This document shows, in pieces, positions 53,033 to 61,618 of a stretch of 64,000 bases of DNA. The notes below the pieces were generated by a model. It was given only the letters and a program-made list of their open reading frames with translations. It did not search any database and was not told where the DNA came from. How positions within the stretch are numbered: position 1 is the first letter of the stretch; each line of letters opens with the position of its first letter. This DNA is from an uncultured Collinsella sp. (GTDB lineage: Bacteria > Actinomycetota > Coriobacteriia > Coriobacteriales > Coriobacteriaceae), in contig CABSNK010000013.1 of assembly GCA_902479075.1 (NCBI GenBank), forward strand, positions 1 to 64,000, given 5' to 3'. Position numbers and translations under genes: made by a program.

Positions 53033-53881
53033 ATGAGCAAGGCTGATCAACAGTTTGTATCCATGTGCCGCGATATTCTGGACCATGGCACCACCACCGA
53101 GGGGCAAAAGGTCCGTCCGGTGTGGGAGGATGGCACCCCTGCCTATACCATTAAAAACTTTGGCGTTACGGCACGCTACGACCTGCGCGAGGAGTTCCCC
53201 GCGCTTACCTTGCGCCGCACGGCGCTTAAGTCTGCGATGGACGAGATCCTGTGGATCTATCAAAAGAAGTCCAATAACGTTCATGACCTCAACAGCCATA
53301 TTTGGGACGAGTGGGCCGACGAGACCGGCTCCATCGGCAAGGCCTATGGGTATCAGATTGGCCAGAAGAGCCATTATGCCGAGGGCGATTTCGACCAGAT
53401 GGACCGCGTGCTGTACGACCTTAAGCATACGCCGTACAGCCGCCGCATCATGACCAACACGTACGTGTTTAGCGACCTGTCCGAAATGCACCTGTATCCG
53501 TGCGCGTACAGCGTGACCTATAACGTTACGCAGCGCCCGCATGACGATAAGCCCACGCTCAACATGATTCTCAACCAGCGCAGCCAGGACATTTTGGCCG
53601 CGAACAACTGGAATGTGTGCCAGTACGCCATTTTGCTGATGATGGTCGCGCAGTCTGTCGACATGATTGCTGGCGAGCTGCTGCACGTGATCGCCGATGC
53701 CCATATTTATGACCGTCATGTCGATATCGTCCGTGAGCTTATCGAGCGTCCGCAGTTTGCGGCGCCTAAGGTAACGCTTAACCCCGACGTGCATGATTTC
53801 TACGCGTTTACGACCGATGACCTTATCGTGGAGGGCTACGAGCACGGCCCGCAGGTCAAGAACATTCCCATTGCGGTGTAG
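53033..53881 (+). CDS. thyA: thymidylate synthase
   Basis: A 282-residue ThyA that makes dTMP from dUMP with methylene-tetrahydrofolate. The catalytic cysteine is in YPCAYS, followed by the QRSQDILAANNWNVCQYA nucleotide-binding stretch and the HIYDRHVD loop. It is followed by DHFR, which regenerates its folate. Start ATG 53033 with AGGAGGG; an in-frame ATG at 52940 lies within an operator-like site and is not favoured. Confidence 0.95.
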   Translation: MSKADQQFVSMCRDILDHGTTTEGQKVRPVWEDGTPAYTIKNFGVTARYDLREEFPALTLRRTALKSAMDEILWIYQKKSNNVHDLNSHIWDEWADETGSIGKAYGYQIGQKSHYAEGDFDQMDRVLYDLKHTPYSRRIMTNTYVFSDLSEMHLYPCAYSVTYNVTQRPHDDKPTLNMILNQRSQDILAANNWNVCQYAILLMMVAQSVDMIAGELLHVIADAHIYDRHVDIVRELIERPQFAAPKVTLNPDVHDFYAFTTDDLIVEGYEHGPQVKNIPIAV

Positions 53882-53890
53882 GTGGCGCTT

Positions 53891-54409
53891 ATGACGTGTA
53901 AGCTTTCTGCCATCGTCGCCGTGTGTGATGATTGGGGCATTGGTTGCGAGGGCGACATGGTGGTGTCCAACCGTGCCGACATGCGTCATTTTGTGGCGTG
54001 CACCAAAGGTTGCCCGGTCATTATGGGACGCAAGACGCTGCTGAGTTTTCCCGGCGGGCGTCCGCTCAAGAACCGCCGCAATATTGTGCTTACCCGCGAC
54101 GAGGGCTTTGCTGTCGAGGGCGTCGACGTGGTGCATAGCATCGACGAGGCGCTCGCTGCGGTTGCCGATGAGCCCGTTGCGTGGGTGATCGGCGGCGGCG
54201 ATGTCTATCGGCAGTTTTTGCCGTATTGCGCCGAGTCCGAGGTCACGCACAACCATTGCACCCATGCCGTGGACACGTACTTTCCCGACTTGGACGCCGA
54301 TCCCGCGTGGGAAGTTGCGCGGCGCGATGGGGTTGCCACGATTGCCGCGGGCGAGGGCGACGAAGGCCTCGATTATGAGTTCGTGACGTATCGTCGCGTT
54401 GATGCTTAA
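53891..54409 (+). CDS. folA: dihydrofolate reductase
   Basis: A 172-residue NADPH-dependent reductase of dihydrofolate. Family features: SAIVAVCDDWGIGCEGDMV, GCPVIMGRKTLLSF and AWVIGGGDVYRQFLP. Coupled to thyA (stop at 53881). The start may be ATG 53891 or GTG 53882; the ATG has AGGTGG at suitable spacing. The ~110 bases after it hold a weak GC-rich hairpin and no gene. Confidence 0.93.
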   Translation: MTCKLSAIVAVCDDWGIGCEGDMVVSNRADMRHFVACTKGCPVIMGRKTLLSFPGGRPLKNRRNIVLTRDEGFAVEGVDVVHSIDEALAAVADEPVAWVIGGGDVYRQFLPYCAESEVTHNHCTHAVDTYFPDLDADPAWEVARRDGVATIAAGEGDEGLDYEFVTYRRVDA

Positions 54410-54518
54410 ATCTCCTATTTGCCCACGGTATTATCGGGTTGGAATGAGGAAGGGGCGGCGCCTGGCGTCGCCTCGTTTGATATAGATGCTGCTGTAAGAA
54501 GGGTACGGGCTTGCTGTT

Positions 54519-55433
54519 ATGACTGATGCCGTTGAGGTGCTGCGAATCGAGTCGCTCGAAGACGAGCGGCTCGACGCCTACATGCGACTGACCGAACGCG
54601 AGCTGCGCTGTGTGCTGGAGCCGCAAAAGGGCATCTTTATCGCCGAGAGTGCCAAGGTTATTGAGCGCGCGGTGCGTGCCGGATACCAGCCGGTGAGCTT
54701 TCTTTTGGGCGAACGCTGGCTCGATCAGATGATGCCGCTGTTTGAGCGCCTGGTTGCGCGCGAGGGCGCAGGTCCGGTTCCTGTGTTCGTGGCCTCTATG
54801 GAGCTCATGGAGCAGTTGACGGGCTTCAATGTGACACGCGGCGCGCTCGCGGCTTTTCGTCGTCCCCGACAGATTCCAGTCGATGAGTTCTTGGGCGGCG
54901 TCGTAAAAGCTGCGGGGAAGCGACCGGTGCGCGTATGCGTGCTCGAGGGTATTGTCGACCACACCAACGTCGGCGCGATTTTCCGCTCGGCCGCCGCGCT
55001 CAATGTCGACGGCATTCTGGTGAGCCCTACGTGCTGTGACCCGCTGTACCGTCGCTCGGCCCGCGTGAGCATGGGGACCGTGTTTCAAGTGCCGTGGACG
55101 CGTATTGGCAGTGAGGCGCGCGTGTGGCCGCATGACGGCCTGGCGGCGCTGCACGATGCCGGTTTTTCGTGTGCCGCCATGGCGTTGACGGACGATTCAG
55201 TGTCGTTGGACGATCCCGCGCTACAGGAGATTGACCGCCTGGCAATTTTTATGGGCACCGAGGGTGCCGGCCTGGGCGCCAAGACCATCGCGGGCTGCGA
55301 CCGGGCCGTGCGCATTCCGATGGCGCACGGGGTCGATTCGCTCAACGTGGCCGCGGCGAGTGCCGTCGCCTTTTGGCAGCTGTGCCCGCATGTGAGCAAT
55401 GAGTATCACTACCAGCCGGGTTTGTATCACTAG
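54519..55433 (+). CDS. TrmH/SpoU-family RNA methyltransferase
   Basis: A 304-residue SPOUT methyltransferase. N-terminal substrate-binding part, then the knotted domain with DHTNVGAIFRSAAAL, FMGTEGAGLG and IPMAHGVDSLNVAAASAVAFW (the three SpoU motifs). It probably 2'-O-methylates rRNA or tRNA; the exact nucleotide cannot be told. Start ATG 54519 has only a weak RBS (AAGAAGGG about 15 bases upstream). Confidence 0.88.
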   Translation: MTDAVEVLRIESLEDERLDAYMRLTERELRCVLEPQKGIFIAESAKVIERAVRAGYQPVSFLLGERWLDQMMPLFERLVAREGAGPVPVFVASMELMEQLTGFNVTRGALAAFRRPRQIPVDEFLGGVVKAAGKRPVRVCVLEGIVDHTNVGAIFRSAAALNVDGILVSPTCCDPLYRRSARVSMGTVFQVPWTRIGSEARVWPHDGLAALHDAGFSCAAMALTDDSVSLDDPALQEIDRLAIFMGTEGAGLGAKTIAGCDRAVRIPMAHGVDSLNVAAASAVAFWQLCPHVSNEYHYQPGLYH

Positions 55434-55568
55434 GCAGATAGTTCGCACCGGGCTCTGACTCGGGGTGTTTCGGTCGACGCCGGTCGGTGGCGGTCGGTGC
55501 TAAGCTGCTATTGGTTTTGGCCTTAAATTGCCGTTTTGTTGTTTGACGTATGCTGGTGGGGAGGGCGT

Positions 55569-56918
55569 GTGGCTAAGAAATCTACGGCTATCGATGTAAC
55601 GCAGGGTGTTATTTGGCAGCAGCTGCTTTCGCTGTGCGTTCCCATCTTTTTTAGTTCGTTTTTTCAGCAGGCCTACACGCTTATCGGTACCTATATCGTC
55701 GGCCAGTTTGGCGGCAAGCTTGCACTGGGTGGCATTCAGGCCACGATGGTGCTCACCGAGCTCTGCATTGGCTTTTGCGTTGGCGTCGGCGCCGGCTGCG
55801 CGGTCATTACCGGTCAGTATTTTGGCCAGCACGATGATGAGCGACTGAGTCGTTCGGTCCATACGGCCATGACCCTCGCGCTGGTGGGCGGTATCGTTTT
55901 CTCGATTCTTGGCATAGTGTTCGTTGAGCCCATGCTGGTACTTATGAACACGCCGCATGAGCTATTGGCTGAGGGCGTGGCCTATGCTCGTTGCTATTTT
56001 GCCGCCATGGTTGCGGCGCTGCTGCTCAATATGGGAACGGCACTGCTGCGCGCCGTGGGCGACACGCTCGGGCCTGCTGTGATCATCGCTTCCGGCTGCC
56101 TTGTTAATGCGGTGCTGGATGTTATCTTCGTTGCCGTGCTTCATATGGAGGCTCTGGGCTGCGGCATCGCGGTGGCGCTGACCATTTGTTCCAACGCCAC
56201 GATGATCGTGATTCGCATGATGCACGCACCGGGTGCGTGGCGGCTTTCACTGTCCAGACTCGGCATTGATCCTGGCATTTGTAAGAGCATGATCTCGTGT
56301 GGTCTACCGCTTGGCTTTCAGTCTGCTGCGTATTCGATTTCCAACGTTTTGATTCAGGTGTCGGTCAACTCGTTTGGCGCCGATGTCACCACGGCTTGGG
56401 GTCTTTCGGGCCGTTTGGATGGCATTGTCTGGATGGTTACCGAGGCGCTTGGCGTGTCGATCACCACGTTCTCGGCACAGAACTTTGGCGCGCGCAACTA
56501 CGAGCGCATGCGCAAGGGCTACCATACGTCGCTCGTGCTGTCGTTTATGCTCATTGGTGGCCTGTCTGCCGTGCTGCTGGTGTTCTCGGGTCCTCTGTCG
56601 CGTCTGTTTGTCGACGATGCTTCGATTTCGGCGTACACCACGACGATCCTTCATTTTATCGCGCCGTTCTACGCGATCTTCTCGATTATCGAAAACGCGT
56701 CGGGCTCCATTCGCGGTGCCGGCGTTAGCTTGCAGCCCATGCTGCTCACGATTTTTGGCACTGTCGTGCTCAGGGTGATCTGGGTGTTTGCGATTATGCC
56801 GTTCGATCCGTCGCTTGAGCACCTGCTGCTGGTTTACCCCGTAACCTGGCTCATCACGGCCACGATGTTTACCATCTACCACCACAGCGGCAACTGGCTC
56901 GGCCGCGCCACCGCCTAA
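55569..56918 (+). CDS. MATE-family efflux transporter
   Basis: A 449-residue membrane protein with about twelve hydrophobic segments in two repeats (for example VPIFFSSFFQQAYTLIGTYIVG and its counterpart GLPLGFQSAAYSISNVLIQ), the NorM/DinF-like MATE pattern exporting drugs or metabolites by sodium or proton antiport. Substrate unknown. Start chosen at GTG 55569 after GGAGG rather than ATG 55536, which has no RBS. Ends convergent with cobO. Confidence 0.88.
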   Translation: MAKKSTAIDVTQGVIWQQLLSLCVPIFFSSFFQQAYTLIGTYIVGQFGGKLALGGIQATMVLTELCIGFCVGVGAGCAVITGQYFGQHDDERLSRSVHTAMTLALVGGIVFSILGIVFVEPMLVLMNTPHELLAEGVAYARCYFAAMVAALLLNMGTALLRAVGDTLGPAVIIASGCLVNAVLDVIFVAVLHMEALGCGIAVALTICSNATMIVIRMMHAPGAWRLSLSRLGIDPGICKSMISCGLPLGFQSAAYSISNVLIQVSVNSFGADVTTAWGLSGRLDGIVWMVTEALGVSITTFSAQNFGARNYERMRKGYHTSLVLSFMLIGGLSAVLLVFSGPLSRLFVDDASISAYTTTILHFIAPFYAIFSIIENASGSIRGAGVSLQPMLLTIFGTVVLRVIWVFAIMPFDPSLEHLLLVYPVTWLITATMFTIYHHSGNWLGRATA

Positions 56919-57001
56919 TGATCCGTAGGGGACGAGGGAAACGGATTATTTCTCTCCGTCGTGATGTTGATGATCTGTTTTCCTCCGTCCCCTTCGGATC
57001 A
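56919..57001. repeat. inverted repeat between convergent mate and cobO genes
   Basis: Arms at 56919-56941 and 56977-57001 pair over about 22 bp with one mismatch and a one-base bulge on each side; both carry GGGGACG, as does the palindrome at 36734. It lies exactly in the gap between the two stops and may be a two-way terminator or a REP-like element. Confidence 0.6.
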
Positions 57002-57002
57002 A

Positions 57003-57488
57003 TTAGTATTCGATGCCTTGGCGGGCTAGGAGGCCTTCGTCGAAGTAGTGTTTGACGGGGCGCATTTCGGTTACTAGGTCTGCAAGGTCGGCCAGTGGCA
57101 GCAGGCCTCGGCCGGTGAGCACGAGCTCCGTGGTGGCGGGCTTTATCGCGATCAACGATTCGACATCCTCGCGCGTCACAAATCCGCGGCGCATCGCTTC
57201 GCCGAGTTCGTCCAAAATCAGAACGTCGACCTGTGATATCTGCTCGCGTGCGAGCTCCATGATCTGCTCGGCGCAAGCCTCGGGCGTGTCACGGTCGGCC
57301 TGTACAATTCGCAGCCCCAGGCGTGGCGCCGCATCATGCTCGGCGCAGTGCAGCTTCTTGGCAAACTGCAGCATGAGTACGTCGAGCCCATAACCTGTGG
57401 CGCGCATCGCCAATCCCAGCGCAGCCGTGGTTTTGCCCTTGCCGTCGCCCGTATAGATCTGAACCTTGCCGACTTCCAGTGATGCCAT
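57003..57488 (-). CDS. cobO: cob(I)alamin adenosyltransferase CobO/BtuR
   Basis: A 161-residue P-loop enzyme that adenosylates corrinoids; GDGKGKTTAALGLA is the CobA-type P-loop, and VDVLILDELGEAMRRG carries the acidic Walker B. Standalone here, with no other cobalamin genes nearby, so it likely serves salvage of imported corrinoids. Start ATG 57488 with AAGGA upstream. Divergent from ftsH. Confidence 0.92.
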   Translation of the reverse strand: MASLEVGKVQIYTGDGKGKTTAALGLAMRATGYGLDVLMLQFAKKLHCAEHDAAPRLGLRIVQADRDTPEACAEQIMELAREQISQVDVLILDELGEAMRRGFVTREDVESLIAIKPATTELVLTGRGLLPLADLADLVTEMRPVKHYFDEGLLARQGIEY

Positions 57489-57580
57489 CTCTGTCCTTTC
57501 GTGCCCGGCGTCGGTTTATCGCCGTCCGGGTTGGGTATTCTAGATAGCATTATCAACCCCAGTAGATGGAGTTCAAGCAG

Positions 57581-59470
57581 ATGGAGATGGATGACAACAA
57601 ACGTAGACGGAATATGATCCTCTACGTGCTCATCGCCTTCGTCGTCTACCTCGTGCTCTCGACCGTTCTGTTCCCCAACATCGGTCACACGCAGCAGATT
57701 ACGAAGACCGATTACTCGACGTTTGTCAAAGCGCTCGATAAGAAGAGTGTCGACAAGGTCGAGTACAATACCGACGATTACACCATTTATTACACCAAGA
57801 AGGGTGAGGACGAGAACATCGCCTACAAGACGACCGGTGTGCCGAATGACGCGGGCTTTACCGATCGTGTGCTTGAATCCGGTGCGTCCCTGGAGTCGGT
57901 CGTTCCCGATAAAAACTCGGGTCTGATGACCTACTACCTGCTTACGCTTATTCTTCCCATGGCCATCTTCTTCCTGATCGGTTGGTGGCTCAACCGCCGT
58001 ATGAAGAAGGCTATGGGCGATGACGGCCCGTCTATGAACTTTGGCGGCGGCTTTGGCGGCGGCGGACTGGGCAAGTCCGGCGCTCGCGTGATTGCCTCCA
58101 AGGATGTTGGCGTGACCTTTAAGGACGTCGCCGGCCAGGAAGAGGCCAAGGAGTCCCTCAAGGAGGTCGTCGACTTTCTGGAGAATCCGCAGCGCTACGA
58201 GGAGATCGGCGCCAAGCTTCCGCGCGGTGCTCTCCTTGTCGGTCCTCCGGGTACTGGTAAGACCCTGCTTGCCAAGGCTGTTGCCGGCGAGGCGGGCGTG
58301 CCGTTCTTTAGCATTTCGGGTTCTGAGTTCGTCGAGATGTTCGTCGGCCGCGGTGCCGCCAAGGTTCGTGACCTGTTTAAGCAGGCCAAGGAAAAGGCCC
58401 CGTGTATCGTCTTTATCGATGAGATCGATACCATCGGCAAGAAGCGCGATGGCGGCGGCTTTAGTGGCAACGACGAGCGCGAGCAGACGCTCAACCAGCT
58501 GCTGACCGAGATGGACGGCTTCGATAACCACAAGGGCATCGTCGTCCTCGCTGCGACCAACCGTCCCGACAGCCTCGATCCCGCCCTGCTGCGCCCCGGT
58601 CGTTTTGACCGCCGCATTCCCGTTGAGCTGCCCGACCTGACTGGCCGCAAGAACATCCTCGAGCTGCATGCCAAGAGCGTGAAGACGCAGCCGCCGATCG
58701 ACCTGACCGCTATTGCCCGCGCCACGCCCGGTGCCTCGGGCGCCGACCTTGCCAATATCATCAACGAGGGTGCCCTGCGCGCTGTTCGCGAAGGCCGCAA
58801 GCGCGCGACCCAGGACGACTTCGAGGAGTCGGTGGAGGTCGTCATTGCCGGCCAGCAGCGTAAGTCCACGGTGCTTTCCGACCACGAGAAGCAGGTCGTT
58901 TCCTACCACGAGATCGGTCATGCCATCGTCGCTGCCCGCCAAAAGGGTTCCGCGCCGGTTACCAAGATCACCATCGTGCCGCGCACGAGCGGCGCTCTGG
59001 GCTACACCATGCAGGTCGAGGAGGACGAGCGCTTCCTGACCACGCGCCAGGAGGTCCTGGACAAGCTCGCCGTCTACTGCGGTGGCCGCGCGGCCGAGGA
59101 GCTCATCTTTGGCGAGATGACGACCGGCGCAGCCAACGATATCGAGCAAGCAACCAAGCTCGCCCGCAACATGGTGACGCGCTTTGGCATGTCCGATGAG
59201 TTTGGCATGATGGCGCTCGGTACCGTCCAGAATGCGTATCTCAACCAGGACACGTCGCTCACCTGCGCTCCCGGTACGGCCGAGCGCGTGGACGCAATTG
59301 TCGCCAAGTTGATCGAGGATGCGCACGATCGCGCCCTGCAGATCCTGAAGGAGAACAAGTTTAAGCTTCACGAGCTGGCTCGTTATCTGTACAAGAAGGA
59401 GACGATCACGGGCGAGGAGTTCATGAATCTCCTCACGCGCGAGAATCCGCTGATGCCAAAGCAACAGTAA
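57581..59470 (+). CDS. ftsH: ATP-dependent zinc metalloprotease FtsH
   Basis: A 629-residue membrane AAA+ protease. Two N-terminal membrane segments (about 15-35 and 120-145) flank a short external domain; AAA domain with GPPGTGKT and FIDEIDTIG, SRH NRPDSLDPALLRPGRFDRR; zinc protease HEIGH. Degrades misfolded membrane and regulatory proteins. Start taken as ATG 57581 with GGAG nine bases upstream; ATG 57566 and 57587 are alternatives. Confidence 0.93.
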   Translation: MEMDDNKRRRNMILYVLIAFVVYLVLSTVLFPNIGHTQQITKTDYSTFVKALDKKSVDKVEYNTDDYTIYYTKKGEDENIAYKTTGVPNDAGFTDRVLESGASLESVVPDKNSGLMTYYLLTLILPMAIFFLIGWWLNRRMKKAMGDDGPSMNFGGGFGGGGLGKSGARVIASKDVGVTFKDVAGQEEAKESLKEVVDFLENPQRYEEIGAKLPRGALLVGPPGTGKTLLAKAVAGEAGVPFFSISGSEFVEMFVGRGAAKVRDLFKQAKEKAPCIVFIDEIDTIGKKRDGGGFSGNDEREQTLNQLLTEMDGFDNHKGIVVLAATNRPDSLDPALLRPGRFDRRIPVELPDLTGRKNILELHAKSVKTQPPIDLTAIARATPGASGADLANIINEGALRAVREGRKRATQDDFEESVEVVIAGQQRKSTVLSDHEKQVVSYHEIGHAIVAARQKGSAPVTKITIVPRTSGALGYTMQVEEDERFLTTRQEVLDKLAVYCGGRAAEELIFGEMTTGAANDIEQATKLARNMVTRFGMSDEFGMMALGTVQNAYLNQDTSLTCAPGTAERVDAIVAKLIEDAHDRALQILKENKFKLHELARYLYKKETITGEEFMNLLTRENPLMPKQQ

Positions 59471-59491
59471 GGCTCGTTGCGCAGTGCCAAT

Positions 59492-59529
59492 CGCCCCATT
59501 TGAGTTTCTATCTCAAATGGGGCGTTTTG
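59492..59529 (+). terminator. ftsH terminator
   Basis: Perfect 13-bp stem (59492-59504 with 59512-59524), 7-nt loop and TTTTG tail. Confidence 0.88.
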
Positions 59530-59545
59530 TATGGGAGGGATATGT

Positions 59546-60001
59546 ATGAAGATCGTGGTGAGCGCCTGCTTGTTGGGAGAGAGCTGCAAGTACAACGGAC
59601 TCGATAATTACCGTCGCGACCTGGTCGAGGCCTGCGAGCGTACGGGGACCGAGGTCCTCTTGGTGTGTCCCGAGGTCTTTGGCGGGCTGTCCACGCCGCG
59701 CAAGCCGTCCGAGATTGTGAACGGCGAGGTCCGTACCTGCGAGGGCGTCTCGGTCGATCGAGAGTTTCGCCTGGGTGCCCAACGTGCGCTCGATATGTGC
59801 GAGCAAGCGGGCGGGCCGGAAGAGATCGCTGCGTGCGTCTTGCAGGACCGCAGTCCCTCGTGCGGCGCGGGTCGCATCTACGACGGCACCTTTAGCGGTA
59901 CGCTCACCGCGGGCAACGGTGTTTTTGCCGATCTGTTGCTGCGTCACGGCTACCGCGTCATTCCGGCAAGCGAGTTCGACCCCAACATGCTGGAGCAATA
60001 A
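59546..60001 (+). CDS. DUF523 family protein
   Basis: A 151-residue DUF523 protein: VVSACLLGESCKYNG, CPEVFGGLSTPRKPSE and LQDRSPSCGAGRIYDG are typical, with conserved cysteines that suggest a small metal or Fe-S-like site. Function unknown in the family. Start ATG 59546 with GGGAGGGA (59533-59540). Confidence 0.85.
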   Translation: MKIVVSACLLGESCKYNGLDNYRRDLVEACERTGTEVLLVCPEVFGGLSTPRKPSEIVNGEVRTCEGVSVDREFRLGAQRALDMCEQAGGPEEIAACVLQDRSPSCGAGRIYDGTFSGTLTAGNGVFADLLLRHGYRVIPASEFDPNMLEQ

Positions 60002-60040
60002 AAAACCACCATAAGGTTGCTGCTCCCTTGTGGTGGTTTT
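60002..60040. terminator. bidirectional terminator
   Basis: Arms with AAAACCACCATAAGG and CCTTGTGGTGGTTTT (one mismatch), A-rich on the left and T-rich on the right, between convergent DUF523 and dehydrogenase genes. Confidence 0.8.
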
Positions 60041-60049
60041 GGGCTAGGC

Positions 60050-61132
60050 CTAGAGCGTGTGGCCGTAGGCGTTGGCGGTCTTGATGGCGGCGGCGAACTT
60101 CTCGTCGGTGAAGGGCTCCGGGTTGCCCTGCTTCCACTCGTTGGTGGCGTGCGCATAATCACACAGCGCCGGGATGTCGGCCTCGGAAAGCCCGACCTGC
60201 TCAAGCGTCACGGGCAGTCCCATCTGCTTGTTAAAGGCGGCGTAGCGCTCAAGGTTTTCGGTATCGCCCGTATAGGCAAACAGCGCGAGCACGCCCAGGC
60301 TTACGACCTCGCCGTGCAGGTAGGTGCCCTCACGCGGAATGCTGCAGGTGGCGTTGTAGAACGCGTGCGCCACACTTGAGTTGTAGTAGTAATCGTTCTG
60401 GTTGGTCAGGTTCGAGACATAGCCCGTGTTGACCACGATATCGAGCGCGATCTGCTTGACGGCCTCGCTCGACAGGTTCTGGCGCACGTCCTCAAGACCC
60501 TGGACGCCATAGGTAAATAGCGGCTCGGAGCAGGTGTGGGCGAGTGCCAGGCCAAGACCGGCGGTGTGCTCCAGGTTGCCGGCGCTCGTGGCGTACTCGA
60601 CCTCGGGCTGCTTAGACAGGGCATCGCCCACGCCGGCCCAGAAGTATTCTGCCGGTGCCTCGGCGATGATCTTGGGGTTGATGAAGATGTGAGCGGGGCG
60701 GTTGGGGTACGAATAGCCCTCGAGCGAGCCGTCGTCGTTGTAGACAACGGCAATGGCGGTCGCGGCGGAGCAGTTGGAACAAATCGTCGGGACGGTGAAG
60801 ACGATCTTCTTGAGCTCGATGGCCGCCGTCTTCACGGTATCGAGCGCCTTGCCGCCGCCACAGGCAATGAGCACGTCGGCTTCCTGACAGGCGGGGGAGT
60901 TCACGACCTTGGCGATATTGGCACGCGTACTGTTGGTACCGTAGACGCGCGTCTCCAGAATCTCGACGTCGGTACCTGCCAGCGCAGCTTCGATACCGGG
61001 AAGTGCTGCGGCCAGTGCCCGCTTGCCACCGATGATCGCGACCTTTGTCGCGCCGTACTCCGCCAGTGCGGCGGGCAGCTCGTCAAAGCAATCCTCGCCA
61101 ACGGTGTAGTCGCTCATTCCAATCGTGCGCAT
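60050..61132 (-). CDS. glycerol dehydrogenase-like Fe/Zn-dependent dehydrogenase
   Basis: A 360-residue polyol/alcohol dehydrogenase of the iron-containing superfamily. NAD-binding GGGKALDTVK and metal ligands in GDALSK (Asp), AHAFYNA (His) and YLHGEVVSLG (His) match the GldA/glycerol-1-phosphate dehydrogenase group. The substrate cannot be told: glycerol, a related polyol, or 3-hydroxy compound. Start ATG 61132 with AGAAGG. Divergent from the ileS leader. Confidence 0.85.
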   Translation of the reverse strand: MRTIGMSDYTVGEDCFDELPAALAEYGATKVAIIGGKRALAAALPGIEAALAGTDVEILETRVYGTNSTRANIAKVVNSPACQEADVLIACGGGKALDTVKTAAIELKKIVFTVPTICSNCSAATAIAVVYNDDGSLEGYSYPNRPAHIFINPKIIAEAPAEYFWAGVGDALSKQPEVEYATSAGNLEHTAGLGLALAHTCSEPLFTYGVQGLEDVRQNLSSEAVKQIALDIVVNTGYVSNLTNQNDYYYNSSVAHAFYNATCSIPREGTYLHGEVVSLGVLALFAYTGDTENLERYAAFNKQMGLPVTLEQVGLSEADIPALCDYAHATNEWKQGNPEPFTDEKFAAAIKTANAYGHTL

Positions 61133-61256
61133 AGCAACCTTCTTTCGTTCGATAGAGTGCTTTCAGGTATTTTGCTCCTAGAGCAGGGCTGTAATAGCGA
61201 GAAATTTCGAACGTATAAAACCAGTGTTGAGGGTTTTTCGCCGGCGAGGAACGTGC

Positions 61257-61262
61257 TAGCAT
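61257..61262 (+). promoter_or_regulatory. possible extended -10 promoter of ileS
   Basis: TGC-TAGCAT ends at 61262, about 15 bases before the T-box stem I; no clear -35. The only reasonable start site found for the ileS transcript. Confidence 0.4.
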
Positions 61263-61274
61263 ACTCCGCATAAG

Positions 61275-61585
61275 CGTTGATGGGGACGAGTAGTCGGCCG
61301 TCCGCATGCCACAGAGAGCGGGGAGCGCTGAGAACCCGTGCATGCGACCGATGAATATCACCCCGGAGCTGCGGTCCCAACGGACGTGCCGCGCAGGCAC
61401 GTCTTAGTAGATATCGCCGAGGTGGTCGTCGATACAGGCCAGCCGAGTAACGGATGCGAGCGCGCGAATACGCGGGCGAGGGCATCTAAGCTGGGTGGTT
61501 AAACGAAGAGCTTTTGCGGGCGTACAGCTCGTTTTGTGGCGCTTCGTCCCAGCTTGTAGGGACGGGCGCTTTTTTGGTGCCCAAC
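61275..61585 (+). ncRNA. T-box riboswitch (isoleucine) upstream of ileS
   Basis: Stem I motifs are present: GACGAGTAG with the AGTA bulge (61286-61294), ACAGAGAGC, GCTGAGAACC (61327-61336). The specifier reads ATC at 61357-61359 (Ile). The T-box GGGTGG (61493-61498) can pair with the uncharged tRNA 3' end, and CGTCCC / GGGACG (61545-61564) followed by GGCGC and TTTTTT is the terminator. Uncharged tRNA-Ile should block termination and raise ileS. Confidence 0.85.
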
Positions 61586-61618
61586 GGGCGTGTGCGCCCA
61601 TGACATGAAAGGGGTACC

